The notes: generated by a model not told the origin, from the sequence alone. A DNA stretch of 40,372 nt from Clostridiales bacterium (GCA_017428155.1 JAFRRJ010000013.1:1-40372); one strand, 5' to 3'. Positions 16,346 to 24,791 are shown, numbered from the stretch's first letter. Numbers and translations are program-made.

Positions 16346-17356
16346 ATGAAGAACGATGAAATGGGTCAGGTAACGCTGGAAGCAGCAATTGCATTTACCG
16401 TAACGCTGGTATTTCTGGCTTCTGTCATAAGCTCTATAAATCTTTACCGTACGGATATCCTTATGAGACGCTCGTGTGAACAGACATGCGAGAAGATGTC
16501 GCTCCTTTATCCGCTGTCGGTTCCGGCCACGGATCTTGTGTCTTCAGCGGTAAATGCATTCCCTGATCTCGGGATAGGGGATACAAAGGGTGCTGATGTG
16601 CTCTCAAAGGTCGCTTCTGTTGGAGCGGGGATAGATAATGCAACAGGTCACACTCTTGAGGAACTGATCCTTCAGGGCATATTCTCACATACGATGGAGG
16701 AACAGATAAGGGAAGGCTTTGTTGAGAGGAACGGCGGATCGGATTTTTTCGCTCCTGATGATATACAGGTGTTTTTCGAAGTGAGCGATGAACATCACAT
16801 TATAGAGGTTACAACGGAATATTCGGTCGCGACCATAGCCGGAAGAAAAAGCAGGAGTATTTACTCGGTGATCCCTCTTTACGGCGAACAGATGCTTCTT
16901 CTTCAGGGTGAGGGATCTGCCGCGAAAGATGAAGAAAAGAAGGACCACATCTGGTCATTGAGCAATTTTGACAGGGGAGATGCCTTCAGAGAACGCTACG
17001 GAGCAAATCTTCCAAAGACTTTCCCTGTAATTGACAAAGTCGAGGGCGGCGAGATCACGGCTATAAGGAGCATAGATCTTACATCGCCCTACTATCAGGA
17101 ATGCTCAAATATCCAAAAGAAAATAAAAGATGATATCCTCTCGATCAGCCGGTTTGAGCCGCAGTCGGCAAATATCAACGGAAATACTTACAGTGTTGAC
17201 TATATCAGTTCAAGGCATCTTACTGTTATAATACCCGAGAATTCCGGATCAGCCGGAAGGGAAGCAGTGGAGGAACTCAAGGGATATGCGTTTGTTAAGG
17301 GAGTTATCCTTGATGTTTGCGAGTACGGAACGTCAGATCGGTATTCCGGCGGGTGA
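16346..17356 (+). CDS. TadE-like pseudopilin-type protein
   Basis: A 336-residue protein. The ATG at 16346 is chosen because AAAGGGGG lies 5 bp upstream; the in-frame ATG at 16307 lacks one. The N-terminus MGQVTLEAAIAFTVTLVFLA (from residue 6) is the TadE signature: G-x-x-T-x-E-A-A followed by a hydrophobic helix. The remainder is an exported domain of unknown fold. It lies 48 bp after the TadG-like gene and completes a three-gene set. The same caution applies: the proteins look like Tad minor subunits, but motor and peptidase are absent nearby. Confidence 0.75.
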   Translation: MKNDEMGQVTLEAAIAFTVTLVFLASVISSINLYRTDILMRRSCEQTCEKMSLLYPLSVPATDLVSSAVNAFPDLGIGDTKGADVLSKVASVGAGIDNATGHTLEELILQGIFSHTMEEQIREGFVERNGGSDFFAPDDIQVFFEVSDEHHIIEVTTEYSVATIAGRKSRSIYSVIPLYGEQMLLLQGEGSAAKDEEKKDHIWSLSNFDRGDAFRERYGANLPKTFPVIDKVEGGEITAIRSIDLTSPYYQECSNIQKKIKDDILSISRFEPQSANINGNTYSVDYISSRHLTVIIPENSGSAGREAVEELKGYAFVKGVILDVCEYGTSDRYSGG

Positions 17357-17430
17357 CAGACTTTTGCGCCTTTATTGTATTAAAATAAATAATGCGTTAT
17401 TATGTATGGGTATGTTTGGAGGTAACTGAC

Positions 17431-17664
17431 TTGAGACATGATAACAGCGTTAGACGCCCGAGTCTGGCTAATTCTAAGATAAATACTGACAAGACTGCGT
17501 CTCTTTCTATCGGGGATTCCTTAAGAAAGGCTAAGACCAATCTTATCTTTTCCAGATTGCTTCTGGGTATCCTTGTCATACTTGCTGTCACCGTGGTTTT
17601 CGTTGCGGTCTATATGGGATATGCTGCTCCTATCTGGGAATATCTGACTGAAGTGGTTTCCTGA
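17431..17664 (+). CDS. Small single-pass membrane protein, unknown function
   Basis: A 77-residue protein starting with TTG at 17431, chosen because GGAGG at 17418-17422 sits 8 bp upstream; an in-frame ATG at 17392 has no ribosome site. The first 35 residues are polar and basic and would be cytoplasmic. A transmembrane helix covers about 38-62, leaving a short outer tail. I do not recognise the family. It lies between the Tad-like genes and the YerC-like regulator, 33 bp before the latter. Confidence 0.6.
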   Translation: MRHDNSVRRPSLANSKINTDKTASLSIGDSLRKAKTNLIFSRLLLGILVILAVTVVFVAVYMGYAAPIWEYLTEVVS

Positions 17665-17697
17665 TCCCGGGACTGACAGATCAATAAAGGTGGCAAG

Positions 17698-18126
17698 ATG
17701 GACGGTATAAAGGATTCACATTTTACTGACAGTGAAATTGAGGAATTAACTGATCTTTATAATGCTATGCTGACCATGCGTGACAGCTCTGAGATGCATA
17801 AGTTCTTATGTGATCTGTGTTCTATCAACGAGCTTCATTCATTTCTTCACCGCTGGCAGATAGTAAGAAGGATCGAACAGGGAAAGAGTTACGAGGAAAT
17901 AATCAAAGAGATCTCGCCTGCCGAGGAGCCCGACAGCTGTAAGGCCGGTGAGACTAACAAAAAATCAACCGGAAGAGCACGTGGCAAGGCAAGATCTTCT
18001 ACCAAGGTCAGCTCCACGACTATCTCGAGGGTCAAGAACTGTTATGTAAATCCCGAGGGAGGATACAGAACAGCACTTAACAGACTTAAGGAAGCTTCCG
18101 CGGAGAATAAAGAAGACAAACAGTAA
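17698..18126 (+). CDS. YerC/TrpR-like DNA-binding protein with an inserted segment
   Basis: A 142-residue protein similar to the YerC/YecD group of TrpR-superfamily proteins. Family landmarks are present: LYNAMLTMRDSSEMHKFLCDLCSINEL (21-47), the helix before the HTH (HRWQIVRRIEQGKSYEEII), the recognition helix (SSTTISRVKNC, 105-115) and GGYRTALNRL (121-130). Between the two HTH helices, where relatives have a few residues (as in KTGASTATISRV), there is a basic, serine-rich stretch of about 28 residues (73-101). The usual family length is about 100. The start follows AAAGGTGG. It lies 10 bp before secA, suggesting co-transcription. DNA target is unknown. Confidence 0.8.
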   Translation: MDGIKDSHFTDSEIEELTDLYNAMLTMRDSSEMHKFLCDLCSINELHSFLHRWQIVRRIEQGKSYEEIIKEISPAEEPDSCKAGETNKKSTGRARGKARSSTKVSSTTISRVKNCYVNPEGGYRTALNRLKEASAENKEDKQ

Positions 18127-18136
18127 AGGGTACAAA

Positions 18137-20932
18137 ATGGGTTTAATTGAAAGCATTTTTGGTTCACACAGCGACCACGAACTCAAAAGGATCAATCCTC
18201 TCGTAGAGAAGGTAATGTCCTATGAAGAAGAGTATGCAAAGCTCACAGATCACGATCTGGCAGCTAAGACAGACGAGTTCAGGAAGAGATACGAGGGCGG
18301 TGAGTCTCTCGATTCACTGCTCCCTGAGGCATTTGCCACTGTAAGAGAGGCAGCATGGAGAGTTCTCGGCCTTAAGCCTTACAAGGTTCAGGTCATCGGC
18401 GGCATCATTCTTCACCAGGGCCGTATCGCCGAGATGAAGACGGGTGAAGGTAAGACCCTCGTGGCTACCATGCCGGTATATCTCAATGCTTTGACAGGCA
18501 AGGGCGTTCACGTCGTAACAGTAAACGATTACCTCGCAAAGCGTGACTCCGAGTGGATGGGCAAGGTTTATAAGTTCCTTAACATGAGCGTCGGACTCAT
18601 CATTCACGATATCCCGATGAAAGACCGTAAAGGAATGTATGCATGCGATATCGTATACGGAACAAATAACGAGTTCGGCTTCGACTATCTCCGTGACAAC
18701 ATGGTCGTAAGTAAGGAGCAGATCGCACAGAGAGACCTTAATTTTGCCATCGTCGACGAGGTCGACTCGATTCTCATCGATGAAGCAAGAACACCTCTCA
18801 TTATCTCGGGAAGAGGCGTTGAGTCTTCTGATCTTTACAAGAAGGCTGATTCCTTTGTTAAGACATTGAAGCCTTATACTGTTGTCGAGACAGACGACAA
18901 GGTCGATATGGACGAACTCGTAGGTGACGCTGATTATGTTATCGACGAGAAAGCAAAGACATCCGTTCTTACGGCAAACGGTATATCCAAGGCAGAGAGA
19001 TATTTCAATATCGAGAACCTCTCCGATCCTGACAACTTTGACCTTCAGCACTATATCAACAATGCTTTGAAGGCTAACGGAAACTTTAAGAAAGACCAGC
19101 AGTACATAGTTCAGGACGGTGAAGTAATCATCGTAGACGACTTTACCGGAAGACTTATGCCGGGAAGACGTTTCAGTGACGGTGTTCACCAGGCTATCGA
19201 GGCCAAGGAGAACGTTAAGGTCGCAAACGAGAATAAGACGCTTGCAACCATTACATTCCAGAACTTCTTCCGTATGTACACCAAGCTCTCCGGAATGACC
19301 GGTACGGCATATACAGAGGAAGCCGAGTTCAGACAGATCTATAACCTCGATGTTATCCAGATTCCTACTAATAAGCCTGTTGCCAGAGTCGATGAGTACG
19401 ATGCGGTATTCAAGACCGAGAACGGCAAGTATGCTGCTATCCTCAAGACCGTTAAAGAAGCAAACCAGAAGGGTCAGCCTGTACTCGTAGGTACAGTTAA
19501 CGTTGATAAGTCAGAGCTCCTTTCAAGGATCTTCTCAAAATACGGAATCAAGCACAACGTATTGAACGCCAAGAACCATATGAGAGAAGCCGAGATCGTT
19601 GCACAGGCAGGACGTAAGGGTGCGGTTACGATCGCCACCAACATGGCAGGCCGTGGTACCGATATTATCCTTGGCGGTAACGCCGAGTTCATGGCTCTCC
19701 AGGAGATGAGAAGATTAGGCTATACAGAAGACCTTATCACTGCTTCCACAGCTCATAACGAGACTGACGATGAACTTATCCTTGAGGCAAGAAAGAGATT
19801 CTCTGACCTCGAGAGCAAGTATAAGGCAGAGCTTGCACCTGAAGCAGAGGAAGTAAGGAATCTTGGCGGTCTTTACATCGTAGGTACAGAACGTCACGAA
19901 TCAAGACGTATCGACAATCAGCTCAAGGGACGTGCAGGACGTCAGGGTGACCCCGGAAGATCCAAGTTCTTCCTCTCTCTTGAAGATGACCTCCTGAGGA
20001 TCTTCGGCGGTGCGAGAGTTTCTATGATCTATGAGAGCCTCGGCATCGAGGATGATATGGAGCTTCAGGTAAAATCCCTTACCAAAGTTATCGACAGCTC
20101 ACAGAAGAAGCTCGAAGCAATGCACTTCTCGTCACGTAAGAGCGTCCTTGAATACGACGACGTTAACAACGTTCAGAGAACTATCACATATGAGCAGAGA
20201 AGACAGGTTATCTTCGGTGAGGATGTTCACGGTATTTATCTGCAGATGATCGAGCGTGTAGCTTCCCGTATCTGCAACAAGTTCGCGTTAGACGGCGTTA
20301 TCACCTCAACCGAAAGATATTCATTAGGAAAGCTCGCTGAAGATATCTTCGGACCTCTTCCTTCCGTTCTTCTTATTCAGGATGTTGATAAGGATATTCC
20401 CGAATGTGACGAGCTGGCTTCGATGATCGCTGAAGAAGCCAAGGCAGCAGTCGAAGAGAAGGAGAAGGAGATCACTCAGGAAGTATTCCGTGAAGCTGAG
20501 CGCCAGATCCTCTTAAGAACTGTTGACCTCAAGTGGATGGATCATATTGATGCATTGGATCAGCTCGCAAGCGCAATCAGAATGATGAGTATCGGTCAGC
20601 ACGATCCTGTTGTTGAATATAAGCTTGAAGGTTCTGCAATGTTCGAAGAAATGAACGAGAATATCCAGAATGATGCTGTCAAGTTCATCATGAGAGCGAA
20701 GTTCACACCTGAGACCCAGATCGAAGCAAAGCCCCAGATAAGAGAGATCAAGGAGAACCATGCAAGTGCTCCTTCCGTAACTCCTCAGTCTGCTGCAAAG
20801 CCTATCCAGGGTTCTACAGGCAACAATGCACCTTCAGCACCTGTTAAGCGTGATTCGGCAAAGGTCGGAAGAAATGATCCGTGCCCTTGTGGTTCAGGCA
20901 AGAAGTATAAGGATTGCTGCGGTAAGAAGTAA
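18137..20932 (+). CDS. secA: Preprotein translocase ATPase SecA
   Basis: A 931-residue motor that pushes precursor proteins through SecYEG. Walker A is MKTGEGKT with K106, the same position as in B. subtilis. The DEAD-type Walker B is VDEVDSILIDEART, and the helicase-like motif TNMAGRGTDI and the Arg-finger stretch GRAGRQGDPG are intact. The preprotein cross-linking, scaffold and wing domains fill the middle. A poorly conserved linker (about 875-905) leads to a C-terminal SEC-C zinc motif, [17 protein letters not shown]. The length is in the upper part of the normal range because of the linker. It is followed by a strong terminator. Start at 18137 follows AAAGGG. Confidence 0.98.
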   Translation: MGLIESIFGSHSDHELKRINPLVEKVMSYEEEYAKLTDHDLAAKTDEFRKRYEGGESLDSLLPEAFATVREAAWRVLGLKPYKVQVIGGIILHQGRIAEMKTGEGKTLVATMPVYLNALTGKGVHVVTVNDYLAKRDSEWMGKVYKFLNMSVGLIIHDIPMKDRKGMYACDIVYGTNNEFGFDYLRDNMVVSKEQIAQRDLNFAIVDEVDSILIDEARTPLIISGRGVESSDLYKKADSFVKTLKPYTVVETDDKVDMDELVGDADYVIDEKAKTSVLTANGISKAERYFNIENLSDPDNFDLQHYINNALKANGNFKKDQQYIVQDGEVIIVDDFTGRLMPGRRFSDGVHQAIEAKENVKVANENKTLATITFQNFFRMYTKLSGMTGTAYTEEAEFRQIYNLDVIQIPTNKPVARVDEYDAVFKTENGKYAAILKTVKEANQKGQPVLVGTVNVDKSELLSRIFSKYGIKHNVLNAKNHMREAEIVAQAGRKGAVTIATNMAGRGTDIILGGNAEFMALQEMRRLGYTEDLITASTAHNETDDELILEARKRFSDLESKYKAELAPEAEEVRNLGGLYIVGTERHESRRIDNQLKGRAGRQGDPGRSKFFLSLEDDLLRIFGGARVSMIYESLGIEDDMELQVKSLTKVIDSSQKKLEAMHFSSRKSVLEYDDVNNVQRTITYEQRRQVIFGEDVHGIYLQMIERVASRICNKFALDGVITSTERYSLGKLAEDIFGPLPSVLLIQDVDKDIPECDELASMIAEEAKAAVEEKEKEITQEVFREAERQILLRTVDLKWMDHIDALDQLASAIRMMSIGQHDPVVEYKLEGSAMFEEMNENIQNDAVKFIMRAKFTPETQIEAKPQIREIKENHASAPSVTPQSAAKPIQGSTGNNAPSAPVKRDSAKVGRNDPCPCGSGKKYKDCCGKK

Positions 20933-20957
20933 TTCCTGATAAGATTTGAATCTGATC

Positions 20958-20984
20958 AAGAGGCTGCAATCTGCAGCCTCTTTA
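20958..20984 (+). terminator. Intrinsic terminator after secA
   Basis: AAGAGGCTGCA (20958-20968) pairs with TGCAGCCTCTT (20972-20982) across a 3-nt loop and runs into a short T stretch. It isolates secA from the purine operon that follows. Confidence 0.9.
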
Positions 20985-21011
20985 TTCTCGGGACTTACGG
21001 GGCATGATAAA

Positions 21012-21020
21012 TGATATAAT
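21012..21020 (+). promoter_or_regulatory. Extended -10 promoter giving a leaderless PNP mRNA
   Basis: TGATATAAT at 21012-21020 is a perfect extended -10. Only 43 bp separate the secA terminator from the PNP ATG at 21027, so the promoter must lie here. The expected start falls about 7 nt after the -10, at or next to the A of the start codon. The -35 region (about 20992-20997, gactta) is poor, which extended -10 promoters tolerate. Confidence 0.6.
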
Positions 21021-21026
21021 TGATTT

Positions 21027-21872
21027 ATGATTACTGATATAACTGAATTTATTAAACGTGTGGACGGCGCTGCTGATCATATCAGGAGCGTTTTGTCTGA
21101 TAAGGAATTACCTTCCGTTTGCATCGTTCTCGGTTCCGGGCTTGGTCCGCTCTCTAAGATGGCGGAGGAGGCCATAGAGATCCCCTATAAGGACATTCCC
21201 GGTTTCCCTGTATCTACGGCTCCCGGTCATAAAGGTTCGCTTATTTTCGGCACTCTGTCCGGGAAAACCGTCTTCATGATGAACGGCAGATTCCACTATT
21301 ACGAAGGGTATCCGATGGAGACCGTTACTTTTTATGTAAGAGTAATGGGAAGACTCGGCGTAAAAGTACTCCTTTTGACAAATGCTTCCGGCGGCATCAA
21401 TCTTGACATGAAAGTGCCGGAACTTGTTGCAATTACCGACCACTTGTCCTTTAATGCCGAGCCGGTGTTAAGGGGTCCTAATATTGCAGAATTCGGCACA
21501 AGATTCCCGGATCAGTGCCATGTCTACGATCCTGAACTTACCGATATTCTTGTCAACAGTGCCAGAGATCTTAATATCAGGATCAGCAGAGGCGTTTATG
21601 CTTACTCAAAAGGTCCGCAGTATGAGACGCCTGCCGAGATAAGGGCGTTAAGGATAATGGGTGCCGACTGCGTCGGAATGTCTACAGTTCCTGAAGCAAT
21701 CACAGCTTCTCACATGGGCATAAGAGTTGCGGCTATGTCATGCATAACCAATATGGCAGCGGGCATTTCCGGAAATCCCCTGTCAGAGCAGGAAGTTCTT
21801 GATAATGCTGCGCTGGCGTCAGAGAACAGTTGCGCACTCGTAAAAGAGTTTGTAAAAAGACTTGAAGTCTGA
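21027..21872 (+). CDS. punA: Purine nucleoside phosphorylase (trimeric type)
   Basis: A 281-residue enzyme that splits purine nucleosides with phosphate into base and ribose-1-phosphate. Family motifs are intact: LGSGLGPL for phosphate (near 36-43), GRFHYYEG (near 87-94), the segment SKGPQYETPAEIR, and SCITNMAAGIS with N242, the residue that selects 6-oxopurines (inosine, guanosine) over adenosine in this family; methylthioadenosine phosphorylases have Asp there. The ATG at 21027 has no ribosome site and sits at the predicted transcription start, so translation looks leaderless. Later start codons would cut into the fold. It is 15 bp before ahcY; together they would recycle nucleosides, though adenosine would first need deamination. 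Confidence 0.93.
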   Translation: MITDITEFIKRVDGAADHIRSVLSDKELPSVCIVLGSGLGPLSKMAEEAIEIPYKDIPGFPVSTAPGHKGSLIFGTLSGKTVFMMNGRFHYYEGYPMETVTFYVRVMGRLGVKVLLLTNASGGINLDMKVPELVAITDHLSFNAEPVLRGPNIAEFGTRFPDQCHVYDPELTDILVNSARDLNIRISRGVYAYSKGPQYETPAEIRALRIMGADCVGMSTVPEAITASHMGIRVAAMSCITNMAAGISGNPLSEQEVLDNAALASENSCALVKEFVKRLEV

Positions 21873-21887
21873 GAGGTTAAAGGATAC

Positions 21888-23147
21888 ATGGGTAATTACA
21901 ATTACGAAGTAAAAGACATCAATCTTGCCCCTTCCGGGATCAAGAAGATCGAATGGGCATATCGCAATATGCCTGTTTTAAGAGCCATTGAAAGCGAACT
22001 TATTGAAAAGCAGCCTTTTGCAGGCCTTAAGATCTCCGTCTCGGTTCATGTTGAAGCCAAGACAGCATGCCTTGCAAGAGCTTTGGCAAGAGGCGGCGCC
22101 GAGGTTGCTCTTACCGGATGCAATCCTCTTTCGACTCAAGACGATGTCGCAGCAGCTTTGGCATCGATGGACATAATGAATGTTTATGCTGTTCACGGCG
22201 ACAGCGAGGATGAATACTGGGGAAGATTAAGGAAAGCATTGAGCTTTAAGCCTGACATCGTAATAGATGACGGTGGCGATTTTGCTTTGCTGCTGCACTC
22301 AGAATTGAAAGATCTGGCTGAAAATGTCAGAGGCGGCTGTGAGGAGACAACAACAGGTGTTCACAGACTGGAGATATTGAAGGGCGAGAACAAGCTCCTT
22401 TATCCGGTTATTGCTGTCAACGATGCAAGATGCAAGCACCTTTTCGATAACAGATTCGGAACCGGTCAATCCGTATGGACAGCGATCATGGCTACAACTA
22501 ATCTCGTTGTCGCAGGAAAGACCGTGGTTGTTGCAGGTTACGGAATGTGCGGCAGAGGCGTTGCCATGAGAGCAAAGGGCCTTGGTGCCAAAGTCATCGT
22601 AACAGAGATCGATCCCGTTAAGGCATGCGAAGCTATCATGGAAGGCTATCAGGTCATGACAATGGACGAGGCAGCTCCGCTTGGTGATTTCTTCGTAACC
22701 GTCACAGGCTGCAAAGACGTAATCGTCGCAAGACATTTCGAGGCAATGAAGGACGGAGCTGTCTGCTGCAATGCCGGTCACTTCGACTGTGAAGTTTCCG
22801 TAAAGGACCTTAATGAGATCTGTGTTGAGAAGGCAGAACTCCGCAACAACATAATCGGTTACAAGTTAAAGAGCGGCAGAACGGTTGCGGTTATTGCTGA
22901 GGGAAGACTTGTTAACCTTGCTTCCGGCGACGGTCACCCGGTCGAGATCATGGACATGAGCTTTGCTCTGCAGGCCCAGTCGGCAATGTATATCGCCAAT
23001 AAGTCTGAACGTCTGCCTATTGATGTCTACCAGACTCCTGAGGTCATCGATAACCGCGTCGCTGAGATCCTTCTCTCGACAAAGGAGATATCGATAGACA
23101 AACTCACTCCCGAACAGGAGAAGTACATCAGTTCCTGGGATCTGTAA
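21888..23147 (+). CDS. ahcY: Adenosylhomocysteinase
   Basis: A 419-residue NAD-dependent enzyme that cleaves S-adenosylhomocysteine to adenosine and homocysteine, relieving inhibition of methyltransferases. The Rossmann motif GYGMCGRG and the following acidic E (TEIDPVKA) are present, as are NDARCKHLFDNRFGTGQS for substrate and cofactor and the late HPVEIMDMSFALQ. It is the shorter form of the family found in Clostridia, Thermotoga and archaea, lacking the insertion of eukaryotic enzymes. Many Bacillota use Pfs/LuxS instead, so this choice is taxonomically informative. It is co-transcribed with PNP and followed by a hairpin at 23169-23202. Confidence 0.95.
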   Translation: MGNYNYEVKDINLAPSGIKKIEWAYRNMPVLRAIESELIEKQPFAGLKISVSVHVEAKTACLARALARGGAEVALTGCNPLSTQDDVAAALASMDIMNVYAVHGDSEDEYWGRLRKALSFKPDIVIDDGGDFALLLHSELKDLAENVRGGCEETTTGVHRLEILKGENKLLYPVIAVNDARCKHLFDNRFGTGQSVWTAIMATTNLVVAGKTVVVAGYGMCGRGVAMRAKGLGAKVIVTEIDPVKACEAIMEGYQVMTMDEAAPLGDFFVTVTGCKDVIVARHFEAMKDGAVCCNAGHFDCEVSVKDLNEICVEKAELRNNIIGYKLKSGRTVAVIAEGRLVNLASGDGHPVEIMDMSFALQAQSAMYIANKSERLPIDVYQTPEVIDNRVAEILLSTKEISIDKLTPEQEKYISSWDL

Positions 23148-23168
23148 TTGCATTGTTTTGGATTCTTG

Positions 23169-23210
23169 CCCACTGATTTGCGGCATTGCGTGAATCAGTG
23201 GGTATTTATT
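23169..23210 (+). terminator. Terminator-like hairpin after ahcY
   Basis: CCCACTGATT (23169-23178) and AATCAGTGGG (23193-23202) form a perfect 10-bp stem with a 14-nt loop, followed by TATTTATTTGTTTGTTTTT. The T-run is interrupted but serviceable. The right arm could alternatively pair with 23242-23249. Confidence 0.7.
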
Positions 23211-23228
23211 TGTTTGTTTTTCGCGCTC

Positions 23229-23252
23229 TCGAAAAGGAATTTACCCACTAAA
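23229..23252. repeat. Truncated relative of the 74-bp hairpin repeat
   Basis: TCGAAAAG (23229-23236) plus AATTTACCCACTAAA (23238-23252) matches both flanks of a stretch in the 1-358 array: there TCGAAAAG is followed by a 16-nt segment and then AATTTACCCACTAAA. The single copy here lacks that segment and the second arm. It suggests the hairpin element is dispersed in the genome. Confidence 0.6.
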
Positions 23253-23282
23253 CTGCCCGATCAAAGGTATAAACAGCCAAAC

Positions 23283-23311
23283 TTGTGTATTAAATAATAA
23301 AAATTTATAAT
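23283..23311 (+). promoter_or_regulatory. Promoter for the def-fmt operon
   Basis: TTGTGT at 23283-23288 and a perfect TATAAT at 23306-23311 are 17 bp apart. Transcription would start near 23318, 27 nt before the def ATG. Confidence 0.75.
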
Positions 23312-23344
23312 ATACGCGGAAAATTATTGATCGGAGACATATTA

Positions 23345-23827
23345 ATGGCTTTAAGAAATTTAGTAATAGAAGGCGATCCGCTTCTTAGAAAGACTTCAAG
23401 ACCCGTGGACGAGATTACGCCCAGGATCATTAAGCTTTTGGATGACATGGCTGACACCATGTATTACGAGGGAAGAGGAATCGGTATTGCCGCACCTCAG
23501 GTCGGTGTATTAAGAAGAGTGTTCATAGTTGATGTCGGCGACGAGCACGGTCTTATCGAATTCATCAATCCGGAGATCCTCGAGACTTCAGGTTCCCAGA
23601 CAGATAATGAGGGATGCCTTTCGGTACCGGGCAAGACCTGCGAGGTCGAAAGACCCCAGCATATCAAGGTAAAGGCTCTTAACAGGAACGGTGAGGAGTT
23701 TGAGCTTGAGGCAGATGATCTCCTTGCAAGATGTATCTGTCACGAGAATGACCACCTTAACGGAATCCTTTTTATCGACAAATCCGTTGACGGCAAGATC
23801 TATAACGCGGAAAGCGGTGAGGAGTGA
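23345..23827 (+). CDS. def: Peptide deformylase
   Basis: A 160-residue metalloenzyme that removes the formyl group from new proteins. The three motifs are complete: GIGIAAPQVG, EGCLSVP (cysteine metal ligand) and HENDHLNG (two histidine ligands and the catalytic glutamate). The ATG at 23345 is preferred because CGGAGA lies 8 bp upstream; an earlier in-frame ATG at 23327 is within a few nt of the predicted transcription start. It heads a long operon and is followed 4 bp later by fmt, which performs the opposite step on the initiator tRNA. Confidence 0.96.
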   Translation: MALRNLVIEGDPLLRKTSRPVDEITPRIIKLLDDMADTMYYEGRGIGIAAPQVGVLRRVFIVDVGDEHGLIEFINPEILETSGSQTDNEGCLSVPGKTCEVERPQHIKVKALNRNGEEFELEADDLLARCICHENDHLNGILFIDKSVDGKIYNAESGEE

Positions 23828-23831
23828 AGAC

Positions 23832-24791
23832 GTGGACAGGCGTGAACTTAAGATAGTATTCATGGGAACGCCTGAATTCGCAGCGACGAACCTCAAGGCG
23901 TTGATAGACGGAGGCTTTAATGTGGCACTGGCTCTCTGCCAGCCTGACAAGCCAGTCGGACGCAAGAATATCCTGACAGCGCCCCCTGTAAAGGTGCTGG
24001 CACAGGAGAACGGCATTGAAGTATACCAGCCGGATACTTTAAGAAATGATGAGGCGCTCAATAAGATCGCTTCATATAATGCTGACCTTATAGTTACGGC
24101 AGCTTACGGCAAGATCCTTCCCCGGAATATTCTGGATCTTCCTTTGTACGGTTGTATCAACTGTCACGGAAGCCTTCTTCCGGCAAGAAGAGGTTCTGCG
24201 CCCGTTCAGCGTGCTGTGCTTGAAGGTGATAAGCTGACAGGCGTAACGTTCATGAAGATGGATGCCGGAATGGATACCGGAGACATCATCGACAAGATTG
24301 AAGTAGAGATATATCCCAATGAGCATAGCGACAGCCTTATGGAAAGACTCGCCGGGGCTTCCGCTTCCATGCTCCCGTCAATTATTGACGGCTGGACAGA
24401 AGGTAAATATGTACCGGTAAAGCAGGATGATTCCCTTGCCACCAACTGCCCGCCGATAAGACCTGAAGAAGGTGAATTCACTTGGGATCAGCCGGCAGCA
24501 GACATCCATAACAGGGTAAGGGCATTGAGCTCATGGCCGGGGGCATTTGTTATGAAGGGCGAGAACAAGCTTAAAGTGCTGGATTCCGAAGTCCTGGAAG
24601 ATGAGACGGCAGTACCTGATGAACTGAAAGATGCAGAGCCCGGCACTGTCGTTAAGGCAAAAGGTGAGAACCTGATAGTTAAGTGCGGAACCGGATTTCT
24701 CAAGGTAAAAGAACTTCAGCGGCCCGGCGGCAAGAGACTTAAGGCCAGAGACTGCGCACATAATTTTACTGTGGGTAATCCTGTAATGTAG
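23832..24791 (+). CDS. fmt: Methionyl-tRNA formyltransferase
   Basis: A 319-residue enzyme that formylates initiator Met-tRNA using 10-formyltetrahydrofolate. N-terminal start of the Rossmann core is KIVFMGTPEFA. The catalytic region shows NCHGSLLPARRGSAPVQRA and MDAGMDTGDI, and the C-terminal OB-type tRNA-binding domain fills about 205-319. The start is taken as GTG at 23832, 8 bp behind GAGGAG inside the end of def; the longer in-frame extension upstream overlaps def and lacks homology. Co-translated with def. Confidence 0.95.
   Translation: MDRRELKIVFMGTPEFAATNLKALIDGGFNVALALCQPDKPVGRKNILTAPPVKVLAQENGIEVYQPDTLRNDEALNKIASYNADLIVTAAYGKILPRNILDLPLYGCINCHGSLLPARRGSAPVQRAVLEGDKLTGVTFMKMDAGMDTGDIIDKIEVEIYPNEHSDSLMERLAGASASMLPSIIDGWTEGKYVPVKQDDSLATNCPPIRPEEGEFTWDQPAADIHNRVRALSSWPGAFVMKGENKLKVLDSEVLEDETAVPDELKDAEPGTVVKAKGENLIVKCGTGFLKVKELQRPGGKRLKARDCAHNFTVGNPVM

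Noticed and set aside
18314..19189. Long open frame on the minus strand (291 codons)
   Set aside because: It lies wholly inside secA, has no recognisable domain, and reflects codon bias of the real gene.
20985..21026. SAH riboswitch ahead of the PNP-ahcY operon
   Set aside because: Only 42 bp lie between the terminator and the start codon, too little for a known SAH riboswitch, and no motif is seen.
23691..23831. N-terminal extension of Fmt from an upstream in-frame ATG
   Set aside because: It would overlap def by more than 130 bp, and the extension has no homology to Fmt. The GTG at 23832 has a proper ribosome site.
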